Below, piece after piece: positions 7,792-14,398 of a stretch of DNA of 34,682 nt. The translations under genes and the position numbers were made by a program. Position 1 is the first letter of the stretch; the number at the start of each line of letters is the position of its first letter. Origin of the DNA: Alphaproteobacteria bacterium (lineage in GTDB: Bacteria > Bacteroidota > Bacteroidia > Chitinophagales > Chitinophagaceae); assembly GCA_030053915.1 (NCBI GenBank), contig JASGCT010000006.1, forward strand, positions 30,013-64,694, read 5' to 3'. The notes under the pieces were generated by a model that saw only the letters and a list, made by a program, of their open reading frames with translations, was not told the DNA's origin and searched no databases.

Positions 7792-9336
7792 ATGTTAATT
7801 AAAGTTTTTGGAAGTGCCATTTATGGTGTTAACGCTCTTCAGATAATGGTAGAAGTAAATGTGAGTATGGGACAAGGTTATAGTATGGTTGGTTTGCCAG
7901 ATAACGCTGTTAAAGAGTCGCTCCATCGTATTGAAAGTGCTATTAAATCGAAAGGTCTTATGATGCCAAGAACCAAATTAGTAATTAATTTAGCGCCGGC
8001 TGATATTCGTAAAACGGGTTCGGCATTCGATTTAACAATTGCTATCGGTATTTTAGCGGCTACAGAACAAATTCAAAATATTGAAGAAATTTCTAATTAT
8101 ATTATCATGGGTGAATTAGGTTTAGATGGCACATTAATGCCTATTAAAGGTGTTTTACCAATTGCTTTAAAAGCCAAAGAAGACAAGTTTAAAGGGATTA
8201 TTGTTCCCAAACTAAATGCCTGCGAAGGTGCTTTAGTAGAAGGGCTTGATGTATATGGGTGCACTCATTTTATGGAAGCCGTAAACTTTTTTAATAACCA
8301 AAAACAGGATGGACTTCAAAAAGAAGTGTTCGCTGGTTTTAAACCTATGATATTCAATAAACAAGGATTAGATTTTAAAGAAGTAAAGGGGCAAGAAAAT
8401 ATTAAACGTGCTATCGAAATTTCAGCGGCTGGCGGGCACAACGTCATTTTAATTGGACCTCCAGGTTCTGGAAAGTCGATGATTGCCAAAAGAATGGTTA
8501 GTATTTTACCGCATTTAAGTTTGCAAGAAGCCCTTGAAACCACCAAAATACATAGTATCTGCGGACGAATGCCTCAAAATCAAGCCCTGATTACCGAACG
8601 TCCCTTTAGAAGTCCGCATCATACCATTTCGGATATAGCTTTAGTTGGCGGTGGTGGTTTTCCGCAACCCGGTGAAATATCTTTAGCCAACCATGGTGTA
8701 TTATTTTTAGACGAACTTCCAGAATTTAAACGCAGTGTTTTAGAAGTGATGCGGCAACCTATGGAAGAACGAAAAATTTCAATTTCAAGAGCTAAAATGT
8801 CTGTTGACTTTCCAGCCAATTTTATGCTGATTGCGGCAATGAATCCCTGCCCTTGTGGTTATTTTAACCATCCTGATAAAGAATGTCATTGTCCGCCTCC
8901 CTTAGTTCAAAAATACCTAAATAAAGTTTCGGGACCTTTATTAGATAGAATTGATTTACACGTTGAAGTAACGCCAGTGCCTTTTCAAACCTTGCAATAC
9001 CAAAGAAGTGCCGAGCCGTCGGCAGTAATTTTAGAACGGGTTTTAGCCGCCCGAGAAAGGCAATTTAAGCGCTTTCAAGAGAATGAAGGGGTTTATACGA
9101 ATGCCCAAATGGATAGCCGACTATTACATAAAATTTGTATTCTTAATGAAACCAGCAACCTTTTATTAAAAAAAGCCATGGAAAAATTAAAATTAAGTGC
9201 TCGCGCTTACGATAGAATTTTGAAAGTAAGCCGAACTATTGCCGACTTGTCTGGCTCTGATAATATTGAAACCGTGCATATTGCCGAAGCTATTCAATAT
9301 CGAAGTTTAGACCGTGAAAATTGGGGTGAAAGGTAG
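7792..9336 (+). CDS. comM: YifB/ComM family Mg-chelatase-like AAA+ ATPase
   Basis: 514 residues, normal for the family. ComM is a hexameric helicase that promotes branch migration during integration of transforming DNA; YifB is the same family. The N-terminal ChlI-like domain has the Lon-protease-like fold (~1-180: SMVGLPDNAVKESLHRI, KLVINLAPADIRK). The AAA+ core has Walker A GPPGSGKS (222-229), Walker B GVLFLDELPEF, and a Cys/His cluster NPCPCGYFNHPDKECHCP that probably binds zinc. A C-terminal helical Mg_chelatase_C domain follows. dprA, another gene of the transformation pathway, is in the window at 31.3-32.4 kb. It looks intact. Confidence 0.95.
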   Translation: MLIKVFGSAIYGVNALQIMVEVNVSMGQGYSMVGLPDNAVKESLHRIESAIKSKGLMMPRTKLVINLAPADIRKTGSAFDLTIAIGILAATEQIQNIEEISNYIIMGELGLDGTLMPIKGVLPIALKAKEDKFKGIIVPKLNACEGALVEGLDVYGCTHFMEAVNFFNNQKQDGLQKEVFAGFKPMIFNKQGLDFKEVKGQENIKRAIEISAAGGHNVILIGPPGSGKSMIAKRMVSILPHLSLQEALETTKIHSICGRMPQNQALITERPFRSPHHTISDIALVGGGGFPQPGEISLANHGVLFLDELPEFKRSVLEVMRQPMEERKISISRAKMSVDFPANFMLIAAMNPCPCGYFNHPDKECHCPPPLVQKYLNKVSGPLLDRIDLHVEVTPVPFQTLQYQRSAEPSAVILERVLAARERQFKRFQENEGVYTNAQMDSRLLHKICILNETSNLLLKKAMEKLKLSARAYDRILKVSRTIADLSGSDNIETVHIAEAIQYRSLDRENWGER

Positions 9337-9468
9337 GGTTGATTATTTTAAATTTGAAACTGCTATTTTTTATTGCTTTTTTAAAATTCAATAATTTTAA
9401 AAACAATTGGGCATTAAATTTAAATTTTTCATAACATGTTGTTAAACATAATCATGATATTTTCTTGA

Positions 9469-10038
9469 TTATACTTTTGATAATATTTCCACGCCTCGAT
9501 ATTTGAAAAGTATCTCTATTATTTTAGACTGACTTTCAGAAATTTTTTGTGTTATAAGTTCATCAAATTTAGACTGATGTGATAAATTAATTCCAGCGTC
9601 AAATATTGTATTAGTTAAATGTGCTTGTAAAATATCAGCTTCATTTTTAATTCCGTTATATAAATCAACGTCAATAGCCAACAAAAAATCATAAAAATTA
9701 TTTCTAAATTGGATAAATGAACTTTCTAAACATTTATCTTCTTCTTGCTTTTTTTCTTCTATTAAGTTATCGGTTTTTAGTTCTTCTACGTTTCGTTTAA
9801 TATCATCAAATATTGAATAATAATGTTTTAAATTATGATCTAAAATTAATGTTTTAAGCAATTGCATTTTTCTATCTTTTTCTTTTTCTTTATCATCTTT
9901 TTTGTCTTTAAAATAAAATATTTTTATAGCAAAACATAAATTTAAAATTGCAATGGTTACAGTGCCAATTTTAGACAAAATATCAATATTCGTCATTAAA
10001 TTATTTATGCAATTAATAGCCATAAGAATTTCAAACAT
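9469..10038 (-). CDS. Membrane-anchored coiled-coil protein of the ATPase/STAS module
   Basis: No family was recognised. The 189 residues have one clear membrane segment (~20-43, ILSKIGTVTIAILNLCFAIK). A very charged stretch rich in Lys, Asp and Glu follows (44-60), then a long helical, probably coiled-coil region (60-189). The topology would leave most of the protein in the cytoplasm by the positive-inside rule. The ATG at 10038 is 3 nt after the stop of the STAS-like gene, so the two are almost surely co-transcribed and perhaps translationally coupled. Its place at the end of the operon and its membrane anchor make it the candidate output (effector) of the module; that is inference. Confidence 0.7.
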   Translation of the reverse strand: MFEILMAINCINNLMTNIDILSKIGTVTIAILNLCFAIKIFYFKDKKDDKEKEKDRKMQLLKTLILDHNLKHYYSIFDDIKRNVEELKTDNLIEEKKQEEDKCLESSFIQFRNNFYDFLLAIDVDLYNGIKNEADILQAHLTNTIFDAGINLSHQSKFDELITQKISESQSKIIEILFKYRGVEILSKV

Positions 10039-10041
10039 ATA

Positions 10042-10407
10042 TTAGCCTAATGCTGTTTTGGTTCTTAGTATCCTAATAATAGCTTCTGTAAGCGACCTAT
10101 CATAATTATATGTATTTTCTGAATTAACATCAGGTTTAAATTTGAATTTTTTTTCAAAACCCTCTTTACCGAGTTTTTTAACTACATTTACAAACAATTC
10201 CTCAAAAAAAGAAGGATTGATAGAATAAATATTTCCTGGAATTATTATTTTAACTTCATCATATTCACTTTCAATTTCATCTATTTTTGAATTTATGCGA
10301 ACGTCTTTACCTCTATCCCTCCCTGTAAAAACTTTAGCAACTGTTCCATTATTTCCTATTACCCTATAATCTTCGAGGTTAATTGTATATTCTCTACTTT
10401 TTTTCAT
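10042..10407 (-). CDS. STAS-like (DUF4325-type) protein
   Basis: 121 residues matching what I know of the STAS-like DUF4325 domain: an 'FTGRDRGKDVR' element (27-37), a beta strand with IIIPGNIYSINPSFFEELF (54-72) corresponding to the 'vdFegv..it.SFadElf' core, then a LGKEGFEKKFKF helix-strand (79-90). STAS proteins typically bind GHKL ATPases of the anti-sigma type; here the probable partner is the GHKL ATPase encoded 195 nt upstream. No ATPase, catalytic or membrane features were seen. A promoter with good spacing lies at 10489-10520, so this gene and the membrane gene form their own transcript. Confidence 0.68.
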   Translation of the reverse strand: MKKSREYTINLEDYRVIGNNGTVAKVFTGRDRGKDVRINSKIDEIESEYDEVKIIIPGNIYSINPSFFEELFVNVVKKLGKEGFEKKFKFKPDVNSENTYNYDRSLTEAIIRILRTKTALG

Positions 10408-10488
10408 ATTTTTATTAAGTTGTTTTAATAATGATTTTCCTAATATTTTTATAAAAATAACTATTTAAATAATTCTTAAAGTTGAACG

Positions 10489-10520
10489 CAAAGATAAATG
10501 TTTTTTTTAAATTTACCAAA
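10489..10520 (-). promoter_or_regulatory. Promoter of the STAS-like/membrane gene operon
   Basis: On the minus strand TTTG (10520-10517), a 20-bp spacer, then TATCTTTG (10496-10489): a full Bacteroidota -33/-7 promoter. It leaves a ~75-80 nt leader before the ATG at 10407. The flanking bases closely resemble those of the ATPase promoter at 12054-12084. Confidence 0.65.
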
Positions 10521-10602
10521 AAATTTATATTTTTTGACTTTATTATTAATTTTGAGTAAATATTTTTACAATTTATTAATTATTTATCCATCTTAAATAA
10601 AT

Positions 10603-11994
10603 TTATTCAAAATCCTCTTGGTTAAACAAAATTTTTGCGCTAATAATTGTTCCCGGGAAGTAGTTTTTTACAAACTTTACATACTTTGAATCTGGTTTTT
10701 CTTCAATATCTCCTGAATTGTTAAAAGTCATAAATTTGAATGTTTCGTTATCAACAATTTTTTCTTTTATATTATAACTGCCGTCAAATGTTATACAAGT
10801 ATTACCAGATAAAATTGATAAAGTAGAGAAATCATCAGACTCATTTTCTACACCCTTAATGTTAAAGAAACTTTCAATAAATTGAATTGAACCGTTACCA
10901 CGTTTGGTATAACTATTGGGCGATACCGAAGTAACCCCTTCTTGAAGAGCATATAAAGTCCATAATGTCTCCTCTTCCAACCCATCAATTACGAAAAACC
11001 TTTTTTTAGTATATTGTTCTGATAAAGATCGCATCTTATTTACAATTTCTTTATTTGGACAGTCAGGGTCTTTAAACTTTTCATATATTGTTTTGCCAAA
11101 ATTTAAAATCACTAATCTAAATTCCCCTAACTGTTTTTTACTTTTTTGTTTTTTGTGAAAATAACCTATTGAAAATCGATATCCAGTTGTAGAATGTTCT
11201 TCAGCATTTATAAGGATTTCGCCAATAACATTACTTAAATCTTCAAGTTTATTTGGTGTTAATGTTCTATTTAAAGTTTTCAAGCTATTAATTACATATT
11301 CAACAAGAGTTGTAGTATCTATATCTTTTTGCATTCTAATTTTTTTTGGGTCGCCAATTGAGTTTCTATTATGTATGCAAAGCCTATAAGGCACTATATC
11401 ATCAAAACTCAATGATTGATCCGTATGAATAACAGGAGACCCTACTGAAAACAAAAGTTTTTTAATATGATCGTCATTTACATTTTGACCTTTAATTATT
11501 TTAACATTTTGATTATTTCTCATGTGTGTTCTATTTTTTTTGAAGTAGTCAATTACATCTTTCAAAATTATGTCCATAAAAACTTGCGCATCTAATTCAA
11601 GATTTTTACATCCAGAATAATCAATAATTACACTTTTATATTTTTGGTACATTAATGCCCCAAGAACATTTCGTATAAAATCAAAGGTAACTTTAGGGTT
11701 ATCGATTATTGAAAAATTTTCTGGAACTGAAAAAACACCCATATTTTCAGGTATATTAGTAATGATTTTAGTTAAATGAAAATCACTTTCATTCCTTTTT
11801 AATAGATAAGCCAAATTAACTGGAAGAAATTTATCAATAACAACAAAACCTTTCCTGTCTTGAGTATTTAATTCTATCTCCTCATTAATAAAACGATTAC
11901 TGCTTTTTCGATTTTTCTTCCTTTTCTTTCTTAGTTGCTGTTTTTTAAATCTTTTCAGAGAGATGTTTAATAATATGCTTTTTTTTGACTTCAA
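10603..11994 (-). CDS. GHKL (histidine-kinase-like) ATPase with STAS-like N-terminal region
   Basis: 463 residues. A strongly basic N-terminus (1-30) is followed by a STAS-like stretch (~100-155, with SVIIDYSGCKNLELDAQVFM). A GHKL-type ATPase region follows: N box GEILINAEEHS (258-268) with the Glu, Asn and His of the fold; a degenerate G1-like strand VILNFGKTI (295-303) lacking the usual DxGxG; a Gly-rich RGNGSIQFIE (365-374); and a final PGTIISAKILF strand (447-457). It has no transmitter His domain and no membrane segment, so it resembles anti-sigma/SpoIIAB-like or MORC-like ATPases rather than a sensor kinase. There is no ATG in the correct frame; TTG 11994 is the best start, unless an A8 tract at 11979-11986 is slipped or misread. 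It has its own promoter at 12054-12084. Confidence 0.7.
   Translation of the reverse strand: MKSKKSILLNISLKRFKKQQLRKKRKKNRKSSNRFINEEIELNTQDRKGFVVIDKFLPVNLAYLLKRNESDFHLTKIITNIPENMGVFSVPENFSIIDNPKVTFDFIRNVLGALMYQKYKSVIIDYSGCKNLELDAQVFMDIILKDVIDYFKKNRTHMRNNQNVKIIKGQNVNDDHIKKLLFSVGSPVIHTDQSLSFDDIVPYRLCIHNRNSIGDPKKIRMQKDIDTTTLVEYVINSLKTLNRTLTPNKLEDLSNVIGEILINAEEHSTTGYRFSIGYFHKKQKSKKQLGEFRLVILNFGKTIYEKFKDPDCPNKEIVNKMRSLSEQYTKKRFFVIDGLEEETLWTLYALQEGVTSVSPNSYTKRGNGSIQFIESFFNIKGVENESDDFSTLSILSGNTCITFDGSYNIKEKIVDNETFKFMTFNNSGDIEEKPDSKYVKFVKNYFPGTIISAKILFNQEDFE
11979..11986 (-). other. A8 homopolymer near the ATPase start
   Basis: Eight A residues on the coding strand, six codons into the ATPase ORF. 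An ATG ORF from 12016 runs in another frame through this tract; loss of one A would join it to the ATPase frame. Confidence 0.5.
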
Positions 11995-12053
11995 TTTTTG
12001 TTTTTTTATATAACATTAATTAACTAAAATATCATTCTTTTAAAATTTAATCA

Positions 12054-12084
12054 CAAAGATAAACCTTTTTTTAAAACTACCCAA
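12054..12084 (-). promoter_or_regulatory. Promoter of the GHKL ATPase gene
   Basis: Minus-strand TATCTTTG (12061-12054), with TTGG (12084-12081) 19 bp upstream as a near -33 match. The expected leader is ~55 nt to the TTG at 11994, or ~34 nt to the ATG at 12016. Confidence 0.55.
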
Positions 12085-12150
12085 TTTTTTAGAATTTTTA
12101 TCAAATTTTGTCTATATCTACCCCAATAATTAGTACAAATAACATATTTA

Positions 12151-12213
12151 CCCATTTTTTTACAAAGATATAACTTATACTTTATTCTACAACCATTTAC
12201 ATATTATTAATTT
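12151..12213. repeat. Imperfect direct repeat, copy 1 (carries a promoter)
   Basis: This ~60-bp stretch aligns to 12334-12394 with a few substitutions and small gaps; the shared core includes CCCATTTTTT, ACAAAGA, ATAAC and TTTATTCTACA. On the minus strand this copy holds a well-spaced promoter: TTG (12192-12190), 19 bp, TATCTTTG (12170-12163), aimed at the ATPase gene. The two copies flank the methyltransferase vestige. Confidence 0.55.
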
Positions 12214-12242
12214 CATTCTAATACCCATTGAGGTTTTGAAAA

Positions 12243-12326
12243 TCAATCAGCTTTAGGTTTTAAGGCTTCAAGACGTCGGTTAGCCTGTTTTATGTAGGCT
12301 TCTGATATGTCGTAACCAACAAAGTT
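12243..12326 (-). pseudogene. Vestige of a DNA methyltransferase C-terminus
   Basis: The minus strand reads NFVGYDISEAYIKQANRR then LEALKPKAD and a TGA stop. This matches the last helix-strand of N6/N4-type DNA methyltransferases (the 'kFIGyeI-seeYi..A..Rl' block that binds the AdoMet end of the fold). Only about 27 codons remain; the frame is closed by TGA just upstream (12327-12329), and no catalytic DPPY or FxGxG motif is present. It is a relic of a restriction-modification or orphan methylase gene, not a working gene. Confidence 0.65.
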
Positions 12327-12333
12327 TCATATT

Positions 12334-12394
12334 CCCATTTTTTACAAAGACATAACATTTTTTTATTCTACATCCATATCTATTTACTTAATTT
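12334..12394. repeat. Imperfect direct repeat, copy 2 (promoter decayed)
   Basis: Partner of 12151-12213. Its minus-strand -7 box has become TGTCTTTG (12352-12345) and the -33 TTG has become ATG, so this copy is probably inactive. It lies just upstream of the methyltransferase vestige. Confidence 0.5.
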
Positions 12395-12699
12395 AGAAAT
12401 AAAATATTTTTTAAGTTTAATAGCTCCTGTAATTTCTTCAAAACTTATATTATATTCTCCAGTATAACCAGTTCCATAATAAGGCCGCATGATGCCCAGT
12501 AATAAATCGTATTCACGTACTGCGTTTAAACAATTTTCTAAATTAGAAAGTTTAGGATTAACTTTATTTCGTCCATTGTAAGAACATAACACATCGTAAT
12601 TGAGTATATTGAGTTGTGCAGTTATTGGTGCTAATTGGTCTTAACACCATAAATGCTATGAGCGTATAATACTTTTATCTTTTTATTAACCAGACGCAT
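12380..12699 (-). pseudogene. Frameshifted, truncated DUF4062-type gene
   Basis: Two frames give one recognisable N-terminus. Frame A, from ATG 12699, reads MRLVNKKIKVLYAHSIYGVK and soon stops. A second frame continues with QLNILNYDVLCSYNGRNKVN, then SNLENCLNAVREYDLLLGIM, RPYYGTG and ISFEEITGAIKLKK before stopping at 12380. This order (beta strand with IYG, then 'VNP..SNLENCLeAVr.cDlfLGIirP.YGtG', then 'iTfeEi..AI.lkKp') is the DUF4062 pattern of TIR/nucleotide-hydrolase-like proteins common in defence regions. The switch occurs near 12635-12645. Everything after 'AIKLKK' is missing, so it is a dead gene or an assembly-level frameshift in a truncated one. Confidence 0.65.
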
Positions 12700-12772
12700 G
12701 TTTTTAATATCTTACAAACTACTTTACTTATTTTTCATAGTTAACTATTTATTTTACAATCGCCCTATATCA

Positions 12773-14065
12773 TTATTTAGCAGGTGCTTTCGCCTCGAAA
12801 TAGTCTAAAACAATATTACAAAAGGCTTTTGTGCCTACGTCTAATTTTGAGTCGTCTAGTTCAAAATCGGGGGTATGATGTGGGAAGGCTGTTTCGGGCG
12901 TAAATTTAGCTGGCATGCCACCTACAAAGAAGAAGAAGCCTGGTATTTTATCGGCAAAAAATGAAAAATCTTCGGCACCGGTTGTCCAAACAGTTTGCTT
13001 TACATTTTCTTTCCCCACTGTTTTATATAATGCTGGGAGCGTTTTTTCTACCAATTCTGGATTATTATAAGTTACTAAGGTTTTGGTTTCAATACTAAAT
13101 TCGGCAGTTGCGCCAGAGGCTTCAGCAATATTTTCGGCAGTTCGCTTCATACGTTCATGAATATCTTTTTGCATTTTAGAGTTTAAGGTTCTTACAGTAC
13201 CTTGCATGATAACATCTTCGGGGATAATATTAGACCGCACGCCGCCATTAATAATACCAACTGTAATAACGGCTGGGGCGATAGTAAGCGGTTCTTGACG
13301 GCTAACGATGGTTTGTAGTCCATTGATTATTTGAGCAGCTACTACGATGGGGTCGATACCGCCCCAAGGTTGCGAGCCGTGCGAGCCTTTGCCTTTAACT
13401 TTAATGGTGAACCAATCGCTAGACGCCATGGTAGCCCCCGATTTATAAGAAATAACACCTAAGGGTGTTTGCGAGTTAATATGAATTCCAAAAATGGCTT
13501 CTACTTTGGGATTGTCTAATACGCCTTCTTTGATCATTAAAGGGGCGCCGCCTTCTTCGTTACCTGGAGGTCCTTCTTCGGCGGGTTGAAATATAAAAAC
13601 CACGGTGCCAGCTAATTCGTTTTTTAATGGGGCTAAGGATTGAGCGGCACCTAAAAGCATGGCTATATGGGTATCGTGTCCGCAAGCATGCATCACATTT
13701 ACTTTTTGACCGTTGTATTCGGTAACAACTTTTGAAGCATAAGGTATATTGACTCTTTCAAAAACAGGTAAGGCGTCGATATCAGCTCTTAAAGCGATTA
13801 CAGGACCTGGTTTGGCACCTCTTAATATAGCCACAACGCCTGTTTTAGCTACATGGTCTTTTACTTCTAAACCCATCGCCCTTAATTTTGCGGCGATAAA
13901 ATTGCCAGTATTAAATTCTCGGTTCGACAATTCAGGGTTTTGATGAAAATGGCGTCGCCAAGCTATTAAAGAATCGCTTAAATTTGGTGCATATTGAATT
14001 TTGGGTTTTTGGGCTGATGTCAAAATATTCAACATCAACAAAATGATAAAGAAGTTGTTTTTCAT
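12773..14065 (-). CDS. Secreted M20-family amidohydrolase
   Basis: 430 residues from ATG 14065. A signal peptide (MKNNFFIILLMLNILTSAQ) indicates export. It is an M20D metallopeptidase/N-acyl-amino-acid amidohydrolase with two-metal ligands: ALRADIDALP and HACGHDTH in the N-terminal catalytic half, the general-base Glu in FQPAEEGPPGNEEGG, and the late metal ligand in FPHHTPDFELDD near residue 405. A lid/dimerisation domain (GKGSHGSQPWGGIDPI) lies between. It probably hydrolyses N-acyl amino acids or hippurate-like amides. A TTG 12 nt upstream overlaps the -7 box TATTTTTG (14082-14075), so the ATG is preferred. The substrate is not determinable. Confidence 0.92.
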   Translation of the reverse strand: MKNNFFIILLMLNILTSAQKPKIQYAPNLSDSLIAWRRHFHQNPELSNREFNTGNFIAAKLRAMGLEVKDHVAKTGVVAILRGAKPGPVIALRADIDALPVFERVNIPYASKVVTEYNGQKVNVMHACGHDTHIAMLLGAAQSLAPLKNELAGTVVFIFQPAEEGPPGNEEGGAPLMIKEGVLDNPKVEAIFGIHINSQTPLGVISYKSGATMASSDWFTIKVKGKGSHGSQPWGGIDPIVVAAQIINGLQTIVSRQEPLTIAPAVITVGIINGGVRSNIIPEDVIMQGTVRTLNSKMQKDIHERMKRTAENIAEASGATAEFSIETKTLVTYNNPELVEKTLPALYKTVGKENVKQTVWTTGAEDFSFFADKIPGFFFFVGGMPAKFTPETAFPHHTPDFELDDSKLDVGTKAFCNIVLDYFEAKAPAK

Positions 14066-14074
14066 GTTTTTTTT

Positions 14075-14082
14075 CAAAAATA
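14075..14082 (-). promoter_or_regulatory. -7 box of the amidohydrolase gene
   Basis: TATTTTTG on the minus strand, 9 nt from the ATG at 14065; it implies a very short leader. Confidence 0.55.
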
Positions 14083-14136
14083 CATTTTTTTTTTCTAATA
14101 AAACTATTTTTTTTATTTTTTAGATAAATATTTTGT

Positions 14137-14267
14137 ACAAGGGAGTTTGCGTTAGGGATTGTAAGGGAACGAAGTTGTGCGACATGATATGGCGTACCGC
14201 AGCGCAGCGAAGCCCTGCAAAGCCCGACCCGAGCCCTTTGTAGCCTGCGAGGGTAACGCCCAAAATA
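14137..14267. repeat. GC-rich intergenic element
   Basis: A ~130-bp GC-rich block in an otherwise AT-rich 320-bp intergenic region. It contains CGCAGCGCAGCGAAGCCC, GCCCGACCCGAGCCC and GGGTAACGCCC. Its ends are partly inverted: TTTGCGTTAGGG at the left against TTTTGGGCGTTACCC read back from the right. It resembles dispersed intergenic repeats I associate with Bacteroidota genomes. There is one copy in this window and no ORF. Confidence 0.5.
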
Positions 14268-14374
14268 TCATTTTTTTTAAAAATAGTCATCTCATTACAA
14301 AAAAGAAATTTTTAAGCATTAAGGTTTAAATACCCAAGATAATTTTTAATTGGCTTTTTATCATTTTTTTTAAT

Positions 14375-14382
14375 TAATTTTG
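14375..14382 (+). promoter_or_regulatory. -7 box of the terC/murF-alr operon
   Basis: TAATTTTG, 16 nt upstream of the terC ATG. Confidence 0.5.
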
Positions 14383-14398
14383 CATTTCAATTTGTATT

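Noticed and set aside
12051-12155. 34-codon minus-strand ORF behind the repeat-borne promoter
   Set aside because: Its 3' end runs through the ATPase promoter, no domain is recognisable, and similar short ORFs are expected by chance in AT-rich DNA.
9469-12700. Integrated prophage or insertion sequence
   Set aside because: No integrase, transposase, terminal inverted repeats, tRNA attachment site or phage structural gene is visible.
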